Below, one piece after another: positions 1 through 5,432 of a stretch of 5,787 nt of DNA. The stretch lies in assembly GCA_002372505.1 (NCBI GenBank), contig DFGY01000092.1:15336-21122 (forward strand). Direction: 5' to 3'. This stretch comes from Firmicutes bacterium UBA3738. GTDB taxonomy: Bacteria; Bacillota; Clostridia; Peptostreptococcales; Anaerovoracaceae. Positions within the stretch are counted from its first letter, which is position 1. The number at the start of each line of letters is the position of its first letter. The notes under the pieces were generated by a model. The model did not search any database, was not told the DNA's origin, and saw nothing but the letters and a program-made list of their open reading frames with translations. The translations under genes were made by a program, and so were the position numbers.

Positions 1-25
1 TGACACGAGAACCGTCCCCCTGTCA
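1..25. repeat. REP-like palindromic element A
   Basis: The arms TGACA (1-5) and TGTCA (21-25) enclose a 15-base centre containing CCGTCCCC. It lies 4 bases beyond the encoded CCA end of the tRNA and may continue past the left window edge. Element C (2637-2669) has the same layout: complementary arms, a 15-base centre, and GTCCCC at the same place in the centre. The arms differ but remain complementary, which suggests a family of short palindromic repeats. From memory, similar GTCCCC repeats are dispersed in Firmicute genomes and sometimes lie near REP-associated tyrosine transposases; no transposase is visible here. Confidence 0.55.
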
Positions 26-29
26 TCTT

Positions 30-105
30 TGGTGACCCTGAGAGGACTCGAACCTCCGACGCACGGTTTAGGAAACCGACGCTCTATCCGCTGAGCTACA
101 GAGCC
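30..105 (-). tRNA. tRNA-Arg, anticodon CCU
   Basis: The minus strand folds into a full cloverleaf of 76 bases. The acceptor stem is GGCTCTG/CAGGGTC with two G-U pairs. The D stem is GCTC/GAGC. The anticodon loop is TTCCTAA, which puts CCT at positions 34-36 and reads the arginine codon AGG. The T stem GGAGG/CCTCT carries the loop TTCGAGT. Discriminator A is followed by an encoded CCA (positions 30-32). Position 27-43 of the anticodon stem is a T-T mismatch, leaving four pairs there. It has its own promoter at 121-149. Confidence 0.97.
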
Positions 106-120
106 AAATCTGACTAGATG

Positions 121-149
121 ATTCTAACATCATTTCTAAGTTTACGCAA
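121..149 (-). promoter_or_regulatory. Sigma-A type promoter of the tRNA-Arg gene
   Basis: On the minus strand a -35 box TTGCGT (144-149) and a -10 box TAGAAT (121-126) are separated by 17 bases. Transcription would start near 114, giving a leader of about 8 bases before the mature tRNA 5' end at 105. The -35 box begins 1 base beyond the T-tract of the upstream terminator, so the tRNA appears to be insulated from the gene before it. Confidence 0.7.
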
Positions 150-150
150 G

Positions 151-176
151 AAAAAAGGCCGGGCACCGCCCGACCT
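151..176 (-). terminator. Intrinsic terminator of the secreted-protein gene
   Basis: The minus strand reads GGTCGGGC, loop GGT, GCCCGGCC and then six T residues. The 8-bp stem is GC-rich with one G-U pair, extendable by an A-T pair. It begins 22 bases after the TAA stop of the gene ending at 199. As plus-strand RNA the G-U pair would be an A-C mismatch and the T-run would lie on the wrong side, so it serves the minus strand. Confidence 0.9.
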
Positions 177-198
177 GATTCTCTCGATTTCTTTAGGA

Positions 199-1086
199 TT
201 AATACCAAAGGAATACTGCATAATCTGTGTCAAGGTCCAACATATCGTTTATCATGGATGCATAGTTCTTCTTGTTGGTTTTCTCCTTTGTGTATTTGAA
301 AACGTATTTGGCTACCGGAGTTTTCTTTCCATCATAGGAATATGAATATTCAACAGCACTTACTACACGACCTTTTTTGTATTTATATTTGTATGTGTAT
401 CGTGTTTCCGGAGTATCGTTTTTGTACTGGCTTACCACTTTTGTCGGCTGTCCTTTGGCATTAAATGTTGTTATATATTTGTAGTTGCTTGCTTCATTAT
501 CCTCTTTATGTGTGGCTTCTATTTTTTTCGGCAGGCCTTTTTTGTATGTAGTCTTATATGCATGCTCGTATTTATATGAGTTAGTCTTTTTCTTTCCTTC
601 GCTCTTATACGTGTATGCGTGCTTGGATACAAACTTCTTTACGAAGCCAGCTTTGTCATATGCGAATGTTCTGTATGTTTTTGAGTCTTTCTCGCGATTC
701 CATGAATTAACTTTTGTTGCCTTGCCCTTGGCATTGTATTTAGTCAACTGGAAGTAACGGTTAACATCATTAAAAGCCTTCATCAGCACGCGCTTTTTCT
801 TTTTCTTATACTTGAATTTATTTGTTGTCTCAGATTTAGATTCACCGTAGTATGACAGCTGTACCACTTTCTGAGGGTCGTTCTGCTTATTGTATAAATA
901 TTTAGTATTGCTTCTCAGTTCCCACTTATTGGTGTCTGAGTCTACATTGTAATAAGCAACACTTTTTACGAACATTGGACCGGACTTTGATTTGGATTTG
1001 GACTTAGCCATGGCCGGTGTTGCCGCAAAGACGCTTGCTAACATCGCAACCGCCACTATAACGGATAGGATTTTTTTGGTTTTCAT
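199..1086 (-). CDS. Secreted Lys/Tyr-rich repeat protein of unknown function
   Basis: A 295-residue protein, starting at ATG 1086 behind a strong AGGAGGT site 6 bases upstream. A signal peptide is clear: KTKK, a hydrophobic stretch at about 6-22, and a likely cleavage after AMA at residue 27. The mature N-terminus begins with alternating Lys-Ser. By count, 58 residues are Lys and about 32 are Tyr. A loose unit of the form [YF]xxxGxxxK[VIF] recurs near residues 117 (YNAKGKATKV), 143 (YDKAGFVKKF), 181 (YKKGLPKKI), 208 (FNAKGQPTKV) and 237 (YKKGRVVSAV). These resemble single YD/RHS-type beta-strand repeats, but I cannot assign a family. The C-terminus turns acidic (DMLDLDTD) and ends in FLWY. 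It has its own promoter with a dyad and its own terminator, so it is monocistronic. An extracellular or wall-associated location is inferred from the signal peptide and charge. Confidence 0.85.
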   Translation of the reverse strand: MKTKKILSVIVAVAMLASVFAATPAMAKSKSKSKSGPMFVKSVAYYNVDSDTNKWELRSNTKYLYNKQNDPQKVVQLSYYGESKSETTNKFKYKKKKKRVLMKAFNDVNRYFQLTKYNAKGKATKVNSWNREKDSKTYRTFAYDKAGFVKKFVSKHAYTYKSEGKKKTNSYKYEHAYKTTYKKGLPKKIEATHKEDNEASNYKYITTFNAKGQPTKVVSQYKNDTPETRYTYKYKYKKGRVVSAVEYSYSYDGKKTPVAKYVFKYTKEKTNKKNYASMINDMLDLDTDYAVFLWY

Positions 1087-1092
1087 ACAATT

Positions 1093-1099
1093 ACCTCCT
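1093..1099 (-). promoter_or_regulatory. Ribosome-binding site of the secreted-protein gene
   Basis: AGGAGGT on the minus strand lies 6 bases before ATG 1086, within the longer match AGAGGAGGT. It fixes the start and predicts strong translation. Confidence 0.85.
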
Positions 1100-1115
1100 C
1101 TAGGTAGTAATAATA

Positions 1116-1145
1116 ACTTTAATGAAAATTATACTTCATTAAAGT
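1116..1145. promoter_or_regulatory. Perfect 11-bp dyad around the -10 box, candidate operator
   Basis: ACTTTAATGAA (1116-1126) and its exact reverse complement TTCATTAAAGT (1135-1145) are separated by 8 bases. The -10 box (1128-1133) sits in that spacer, and the predicted transcription start (near 1121) lies in the left arm. A protein bound here would block RNA polymerase, so a repressor operator is the simplest reading. The regulator is not in the window. A hairpin role in RNA is less likely because only part of the dyad would be transcribed. Confidence 0.55.
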
Positions 1146-1157
1146 ACAATTAGTCAA
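1128..1157 (-). promoter_or_regulatory. Sigma-A promoter of the secreted-protein gene
   Basis: On the minus strand a -35 box TTGACT (1152-1157) and a consensus -10 box TATAAT (1128-1133) are separated by 18 bases. Transcription would start near 1121, leaving about 35 bases of leader before ATG 1086. This is the best promoter match in the window. Confidence 0.85.
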
Positions 1158-1168
1158 CACAAGTCCTT

Positions 1169-1197
1169 TGAGGCTTGGGGACGATCCCCAAGTTTCA
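1169..1197. repeat. REP-like palindromic element B overlapping the purB stop
   Basis: CTTGGGGA (1174-1181), loop CGA, TCCCCAAG (1185-1192) form an 8-bp perfect stem. As plus-strand RNA it extends to 13 pairs through two G-U pairs and three Watson-Crick pairs (1169-1173 with 1193-1197). The minus strand carries the core TCGTCCCC, matching CCGTCCCC and CTGTCCCC of elements A and C. The TGA stop of purB (1195-1197) is the outermost part of the element. There is no T-run after the hairpin on the minus strand, so it is not a standard terminator, although it may protect the purB mRNA 3' end. Confidence 0.5.
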
Positions 1198-2622
1198 CAC
1201 GTTTATTTCTGCGCTGAGGCCTAAGGATTCCTTATTTTTTTCGATTAGCGGGCGCACCACTTTCTCCAGATATTCCTCTGTCTGCTCTTTTGCGCAGCCA
1301 ATGAAATTCTCCGGCTTCATCAACGACTGTAGCTGATCCATGGTCATTCCAAAGGCCGGGTCTGCTGCTATTCTTTCAAGCAGGTCGTTTGCTGCTCCTT
1401 CTTCCTTGACCCTCTTTCCTGCGTCCATGGAATGGGAGCGGATTTTCTCGTGGAGCTCCTGGCGGTCGCCTCCTGCCTTTACTGCATCCATAAGAATTAT
1501 TTCCGTGGCCATGAAGGGCAGCTCGCCGGCAAGTCTGGACTCGATTACCTTCGGGTACACAACCAGACCGGATGATACGTTCATGTACAGTTCCAGAATT
1601 CCGTCAGTTGCCAGGAATCCTTCCGAAATGCTGATTCTCTTGTTGGCGGAATCGTCCAGGGTTCTCTCAAACCACTGGGTGGCCGCTGTAATTGCCGGGT
1701 TCATGGCGTCGCTCATTACGTAGTTGGCCAGGCTGGCGATTCTTTCGGAACGCATGGGATTGCGCTTGTAAGCCATTGCCGAGGAGCCGATCTGATTCTT
1801 TTCGAAGGGTTCTTCTATTTCCTTCAGATGCTGGAGCAGTCTGATGTCGTTTGAGAATTTGTGGGCGCTCTGGGCAATGCCTGAAAGCACGTTCATGACG
1901 CGGCTGTCAACTTTTCTGGAATAGGTCTGGCCCGACACGGGATAGCATTCCTCGAAGCCCATTTTCTCCGCAATAAGGCCGTCGATTTTTGAAACCTTCT
2001 CGTAGTCTCCGTCGAAGAGCTCCAGGAATGTAGCCTGGGTGCCGGTGGTTCCCTTTGAGCCAAGAAGTTTTATATCCTTTATGAGATTGTCCAGGTCATA
2101 GAGATCCATGACCAACTCGTTAATCCAGAGGGTTGCTCTCTTTCCCACTGTTGTAGGCTGAGCCGCCTGGAAGTGGGTGAAGCCTAAGGTGGGCATTCCC
2201 TTGTATTCTTCCGCGAAGTCCGCCAGATTCTTTATTACATTTACAACCTTGCTCCTGATGAGCTCCAGGCCTTCCTTCATTATTATGATGTCCGTGTTGT
2301 CTCCGACGTAGCAGGAAGTGGCGCCAAGGTGGATTATGCCCTTTGCCTTGGGGCACTGCTGGCCATAGGCATATACGTGGGACATTACATCGTGGCGGAC
2401 TATTTTCTCCCGCTCCTTTGCAACGTCGTAATTAATGTTGTTTACGTTGGCCTTAAGCTCTGCAATCTGTTCATCGGTTATGTCCAGACCCAGCTCCTTT
2501 TCCGCCTCTGCCAGGGCAATCCAAAGCTTGCGCCAGGTGGTGAATTTCTTCTCAGGGGAGAAGAGATATTTCATTTCCTTGCTGGGATAGCGCTCAGATA
2601 GCGGGCTGTTATAATTTTGCAT
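1195..2622 (-). CDS. purB: Adenylosuccinate lyase
   Basis: Cytoplasmic enzyme of the fumarase/aspartase superfamily. It removes fumarate from SAICAR in purine synthesis and from adenylosuccinate in AMP formation. The start is taken at ATG 2622, giving 475 residues, because AAGGAGG (2628-2634) is 5 bases away; ATG 2625 is also possible but only 2 bases from it. In 475-residue numbering: HDVMSH at 77-82; GATS at 100-103; TLGFTHFQAAQPTT at 145-158 with the catalytic His near 150; and the superfamily signature GSSAMAYKRNP at 279-289 with the mobile-loop serine near 281. The stretch QWFERTLDDSANKR and LPFMATE follow. These match the animal-type lyase, as I remember it, much better than the shorter Bacillus subtilis type. 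Alanine replaces the usual proline in the SSAMPxKRNP signature. No promoter is visible in the 47-bp gap to the transpeptidase, so co-transcription or an internal promoter is likely. Confidence 0.97.
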   Translation of the reverse strand: MQNYNSPLSERYPSKEMKYLFSPEKKFTTWRKLWIALAEAEKELGLDITDEQIAELKANVNNINYDVAKEREKIVRHDVMSHVYAYGQQCPKAKGIIHLGATSCYVGDNTDIIIMKEGLELIRSKVVNVIKNLADFAEEYKGMPTLGFTHFQAAQPTTVGKRATLWINELVMDLYDLDNLIKDIKLLGSKGTTGTQATFLELFDGDYEKVSKIDGLIAEKMGFEECYPVSGQTYSRKVDSRVMNVLSGIAQSAHKFSNDIRLLQHLKEIEEPFEKNQIGSSAMAYKRNPMRSERIASLANYVMSDAMNPAITAATQWFERTLDDSANKRISISEGFLATDGILELYMNVSSGLVVYPKVIESRLAGELPFMATEIILMDAVKAGGDRQELHEKIRSHSMDAGKRVKEEGAANDLLERIAADPAFGMTMDQLQSLMKPENFIGCAKEQTEEYLEKVVRPLIEKNKESLGLSAEINV

Positions 2623-2627
2623 CATTT

Positions 2628-2634
2628 CCTCCTT
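2628..2634 (-). promoter_or_regulatory. Ribosome-binding site that decides the purB start
   Basis: AAGGAGG lies 5 bases before ATG 2622 and 2 bases before ATG 2625. The normal spacing favours the second of the two adjacent ATGs. An in-frame TTG at 2646 would place this site inside the coding region and its own start inside repeat element C, so it is not used here. Confidence 0.8.
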
Positions 2635-2636
2635 AT

Positions 2637-2669
2637 AGTGTTTCAAAAAGCCTGTCCCCGTGAAACGCT
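2637..2669. repeat. REP-like palindromic element C between two genes
   Basis: AGTGTTTCA (2637-2645) pairs with TGAAACGCT (2661-2669): eight Watson-Crick pairs and one G-T, around a 15-base centre holding CTGTCCCC. The element begins immediately after the TAA stop of the transpeptidase (2670-2672) and ends 2 bases short of the purB ribosome-binding site. It therefore fills nearly the whole intergenic gap. In mRNA it would form a moderate hairpin next to the purB site, but no T-run follows it, so read-through is expected. It shares layout with element A and a core with elements A and B. Confidence 0.6.
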
Positions 2670-4061
2670 TTAGTATACGATGACGGGGAAGCCTTTTTCT
2701 ATCTGGCTGTAGAGTACCGCTGCGTCGCCGGGTGGCATGTTGACGCAGCCGTGGGAGCCGGATGTGTGGTAGGCGCTACTGCCGAAGTCGTTTCTCCAGG
2801 GGGCGTCGTGACATCCCTGGTTGCCGTTGAAGGGCATCCAGTAGGATACTTTGTTTGAGTAGTCTGCTCCTGTGAGGGTTGCGTTTCTGTCTTTATATTC
2901 AATGTAATAGTTGCCTATGTCAGTGGGGCTTTCGTCCCTGCCGGTGGTTACGGATGTGGCGAAGACCACCTTGCCCTTCTTGTAGAGCCAGAGGGTTTGC
3001 TCCGCCAGGCTGATCTCTATGTAATCCTTGCCCAGGTCCGACTTGCCCTTGCCTGTGTAGTAAGGCTTCTGGGCGAATACGGGAGCCCGGGAAAAGTCCT
3101 TGTTCTTCTCCAGATCCTTTGCCAGCTTTGCTGCTTCCTTTTCCTTATCCAGGGCGTAGCCGTAGGAGCCGCTGGTTACGATGGTCCTGCCGCTGTGGGT
3201 CTTGAACTTTCTGTCGAAGTACTGGGTGTTGACTTCCCATGCTAGCTTGTCCTTTACGAATTTGGCGATTTCTTTTTTGTTTATGGTTACATCGCCATTA
3301 GGCGATACAAAGCGCATCTTCTTTATGTCCCCGGGGGTAATCTGATATGTGCCGTTGAATTTTTCGTAGACGAAATTCTGGGTGTAATGCTTCTTGTCGA
3401 ATTTGATTTCGTCCTTCAGAACCTTGTCGCCCTTTTTTATTTCCGGTACGTCAACGTATTTCTTCGGATTGAACTTAAATTCAAAATCTCCTCCGGGGAT
3501 TCCGGCAACCATGGTCTTTGCAACCTTTTCTTTGTCTACGTTGTCCCCGTATACTTCTTTTACGATGTTGAATTTTTTATCCCTCATATCCACGTAGGCG
3601 TCCTTGGTCTTGACCTTGTAGGGAATGTCCAGGAATTTATGCTTTTCGATGGTCTTTTCCAGGCCGGCGGAAGATGCGATTTTCATTTTGAAGCTATGTT
3701 CCTTCTTCCCGCTACCGGAATGATTCTTAAGAACCTTAATGAAATTCGTCCCGATTATCTCGTCGATCTTCCCGTCAATATCATATGTTAATTTGGCAAG
3801 GGAAAATTCGGCAACCTTCTTGCCGTCCCTTTTCACCACAGCCTTGTTCTTGTTCCATTCACCCGTAAGCTTTTTAATTGTCTCTTCCTTTGTCAGGCCG
3901 GAACAATCAACGCCGTTTATAATCGTATTTTCCGGCACATGGGTGGCCTTTTTCTCGTAGTCATCCGTGTGCAGATAGATGGCGAAGCCCCCGCAAAATA
4001 CCAGTATGGCCGCAACTATGGGGCCTATTATTCTCAGTTTACTACTATTCAATTCTCTCAC
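2670..4061 (-). CDS. Membrane-anchored YkuD-type L,D-transpeptidase
   Basis: A 463-residue wall enzyme. Family members form 3-3 peptidoglycan cross-links or attach proteins to the wall, using a cysteine nucleophile that is not a target of most penicillins. The start is GTG 4061, with AGAAGGA (4069-4075) 7 bases upstream. An uncleaved membrane anchor spans about 11-30, with the rest outside. Residues of about 40-330 form a long Lys-rich extracellular region that includes NTIINGVDCSGLTKEE near 45-60. It resembles the peptidoglycan-binding domain (PG_binding_4 type) that often precedes YkuD, but that assignment is by resemblance only. The YkuD domain covers about 346-463, starting YIEISLAEQTLWLY. 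The catalytic pattern is complete: His418 (GCHDAPW), 17 residues, then SHGCVNM with Cys439. The protein ends VIVY just after the domain, so it is not truncated. The ATPase stop is 54 bp upstream and purB begins 47 bp downstream. Confidence 0.93.
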   Translation of the reverse strand: MRELNSSKLRIIGPIVAAILVFCGGFAIYLHTDDYEKKATHVPENTIINGVDCSGLTKEETIKKLTGEWNKNKAVVKRDGKKVAEFSLAKLTYDIDGKIDEIIGTNFIKVLKNHSGSGKKEHSFKMKIASSAGLEKTIEKHKFLDIPYKVKTKDAYVDMRDKKFNIVKEVYGDNVDKEKVAKTMVAGIPGGDFEFKFNPKKYVDVPEIKKGDKVLKDEIKFDKKHYTQNFVYEKFNGTYQITPGDIKKMRFVSPNGDVTINKKEIAKFVKDKLAWEVNTQYFDRKFKTHSGRTIVTSGSYGYALDKEKEAAKLAKDLEKNKDFSRAPVFAQKPYYTGKGKSDLGKDYIEISLAEQTLWLYKKGKVVFATSVTTGRDESPTDIGNYYIEYKDRNATLTGADYSNKVSYWMPFNGNQGCHDAPWRNDFGSSAYHTSGSHGCVNMPPGDAAVLYSQIEKGFPVIVY

Positions 4062-4080
4062 CTATACATCCTTCTTTTTT

Positions 4081-4101
4081 AAAACACTTTTAAAAACACT
4101 T
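4081..4101. repeat. Short direct repeat upstream of the L,D-transpeptidase
   Basis: AAAACACTT occurs at 4081-4089 and 4093-4101, with starts 12 bp apart, between the ATPase stop and the transpeptidase ribosome-binding site. On the minus strand this reads AAGTGTTTT twice. It could be a regulator site or chance in AT-rich DNA. Confidence 0.3.
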
Positions 4102-4114
4102 CTATTCGATTCAC

Positions 4115-4141
4115 TTTATACTATGACGGCACTTTTTTCAA
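4115..4141 (-). promoter_or_regulatory. Weak candidate promoter for the L,D-transpeptidase
   Basis: On the minus strand TTGAAA (4136-4141) and TATAAA (4115-4120) are 15 bases apart, which is shorter than the usual 17. It overlaps the last codons of the ATPase gene. No terminator hairpin is seen in the 54-bp gap, so read-through from the ATPase gene is an alternative. Confidence 0.25.
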
Positions 4142-5231
4142 GTTGATTAGCTCGTAAATATTCCGCAAGGTAAGGCACTGCGAATACTACCTCTCCAGTT
4201 CTTGGCGCTTCGATAATTCCCGCTTCTATCATCCTCGCTCTATAGGGTTGTATATACGAATTGGATTTACCAAGTCTCTTACATATTGCTGAAATCTTAC
4301 TTGTTTTTTCGTCAACCGCCATGGCCACAAGAAATTCTCTGTCATTGTCTGATAGGGGTCTAAGTATTGGTTCGAAAACATTGCTTACCATATCTTCCTT
4401 TGCTTCATTCACAATTTCATCAATGTCTACCGCACTATTATTCTTTTTCATAATGTAATAACCAACCAATTGCATCATGTATGGGAAACCCTTTGTTGCT
4501 TCTGCAGCTTTGGATATATCAGATTCCTTTATTTCCAAACCTAATTTTTTAAAGGCTTCCGTATAATAGCTTTTTATCTCACTGATTTTTATTGGTCCAA
4601 GATTAGACTTGTATGCGCGATTTAAAAACGTCAGCACTGAGTCATTTAATACCCCGGATACCGCATGGGGCAGTCCGGCCATAACAATTGCAATATTTTT
4701 TTCTTCTCCAACAAGATGTTGATAAGTTATCGCAAGCTGTCTCATTTCTTCAGAGGTCGTTGCTTCATCCACCAATATAAGAAGACCTTTTCCGTGCCTT
4801 TCAAGCTCATCACATAGCATTGCTAATTTCGCCCTAAATCCATATTGTTCTCTAACCTCGTCGGAAAATGTGAGACCAAAGGAAAAACCCAACGCTCCGC
4901 CGCTTGCGCCTGTTATCTTTCTTTTCTGTTCAACAATGTATTTTGCACCATTGCGTTGCACCGTTTCAATTATATCTTCATTCATACCACTATATGCCGT
5001 AACACTAGCTGTGACATAATCCATTTCAGCGGCAACATCGGCAAGTTCCAAAAGAAGCGCTGTCTTGCCCATGCCGCGCTGGCCTATATAGAATCTACAT
5101 CTTTCTCTGGAACCTATAGGCTCTCTAAGACCCTGTGCAAAATCTTCAATCACCTGGGTTCTGCCAACTATCTGAGCAGGTCTGCTTCCGAATGTTGGAT
5201 GAAATAGAGGTTTGTTATTATCTTTTATCAT
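4116..5231 (-). CDS. Orphan AAA-type ATPase with C-terminal winged helix
   Basis: A 371-residue soluble P-loop protein of the family often labelled AAA_16 or Orc1/Cdc6-like; its cellular role is not known. After a short N-terminal FHPTFGSRPAQIVGR (residues 10-24), Walker A is GQRGMGKT (50-57). Walker B is LLILVDE (150-156), IVMAGLP near 182-188 may be the sensor-1 strand, and the lid has KGFPYMMQLVGYYIM (247-261). Residues of about 292-362 look like a winged helix (ISAICKRLGKSNSYIQPYRARMIEAGII), suggesting DNA or partner binding. The start at ATG 5231 is supported by AAAGGA (5240-5245), 8 bases upstream, and by the family N-terminus; the first five codons (MIKDN) are themselves a copy of the tandem repeat upstream. 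It is AT-richer than purB and has no functional neighbour on its left. Family members resemble STAND and archaeal ATPases. A link to defence or mobile DNA is possible but not shown. Confidence 0.85.
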   Translation of the reverse strand: MIKDNNKPLFHPTFGSRPAQIVGRTQVIEDFAQGLREPIGSRERCRFYIGQRGMGKTALLLELADVAAEMDYVTASVTAYSGMNEDIIETVQRNGAKYIVEQKRKITGASGGALGFSFGLTFSDEVREQYGFRAKLAMLCDELERHGKGLLILVDEATTSEEMRQLAITYQHLVGEEKNIAIVMAGLPHAVSGVLNDSVLTFLNRAYKSNLGPIKISEIKSYYTEAFKKLGLEIKESDISKAAEATKGFPYMMQLVGYYIMKKNNSAVDIDEIVNEAKEDMVSNVFEPILRPLSDNDREFLVAMAVDEKTSKISAICKRLGKSNSYIQPYRARMIEAGIIEAPRTGEVVFAVPYLAEYLRANQLEKSAVIV

Positions 5232-5298
5232 CTTTATTATCCTTTATTATCTTTTATCATCTTTATTATCTTTTATCATCTTTATTATCCTTTATCAT
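5215..5298 (-). repeat. Tandem repeat carrying four copies of the ATPase start region
   Basis: The unit ATGATAAAAGATAATAAAG (19 bases) is arrayed so that ATGs fall at 5298, 5279, 5260 and 5231. The spacings are 19, 19 and 29; the last is one unit plus an extra 10-base GATAATAAAG. Only ATG 5231 opens the ATPase frame. The upstream ATGs give MIKDNKDDKR, MIKDNKDDKR and MIKDNKG before TAA stops lying in the repeat itself. AAAGGA precedes ATG 5279 and ATG 5231 at the same 8-base spacing, whereas ATG 5260 has AAAAGA. The repeats have no spacers and are not a CRISPR array. Confidence 0.85.
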
Positions 5299-5328
5299 TT
5301 TAACATCCCGCAAGCCAGATAGTCAATA

Positions 5329-5358
5329 ATTAGACTTCGTCAACGTTTTTGGGGTCAA
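5329..5358 (-). promoter_or_regulatory. Candidate promoter for the ATPase gene
   Basis: On the minus strand TTGACC (5353-5358) and TCTAAT (5329-5334) are 18 bases apart, each one base off consensus. Two other pairs exist nearby: TTGACG (5338-5343) with TATCTG (5316-5321), and TTGACT (5321-5326) with TTAAAA (5298-5303). All point toward the ATPase, so a promoter in this stretch is plausible but its exact position is uncertain. Confidence 0.4.
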
Positions 5359-5363
5359 GTATA

Positions 5364-5395
5364 AATGAAGGACAGCTTGAGTGCCATCCTTCATT
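5364..5395 (-). other. 13-bp hairpin upstream of the ATPase, best as minus-strand RNA
   Basis: As minus-strand RNA, AATGAAGGATGGC pairs with GCTGTCCTTCATT around a 6-base loop ACTCAA: 11 Watson-Crick and two G-U pairs with no mismatch. As plus-strand RNA the two wobbles become C-A mismatches. The sequence after the stem (TATACTT) is only mildly T-rich, so it could be a weak terminator for transcripts from the right or a leader element. Confidence 0.5.
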
Positions 5396-5432
5396 ATTCT
5401 ACATCCTTTATTTATTAATCTCACCCTCTACC

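Noticed and set aside
118..345. Plus-strand open frame of 75 codons at the left end
   Set aside because: It runs antisense through the tRNA promoter, the terminator and the 3' end of the secreted-protein gene, and has no motif or ribosome-binding site.
1169..1197. Intrinsic terminator of purB
   Set aside because: The hairpin is good, but on the minus strand it is followed by CCTCAAAGG rather than a T-run.
1340..1723. Long plus-strand open frame inside purB; similar shorter frames at 2120-2356, 2329-2601, 2997-3245 and 3387-3791
   Set aside because: These are alternate-frame shadows of purB and the L,D-transpeptidase, without ribosome-binding sites or protein motifs.
2623..2646. In-frame TTG start eight codons upstream of the chosen purB start
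   Set aside because: It lies inside repeat element C, has no ribosome-binding site, and would place the AAGGAGG site inside the coding region.
5215..5298. CRISPR array
   Set aside because: The units are contiguous with no unique spacers, are only 19 bases long, and overlap the ATPase start.
5323..5394. A 23-codon minus-strand frame (MKDGTQAVLHLYL...) with GGA 9 bases upstream
   Set aside because: It is embedded in the 13-bp hairpin and the ATPase promoter region, matches no family I know, and is too short to support. A leader peptide or transposase remnant cannot be excluded.
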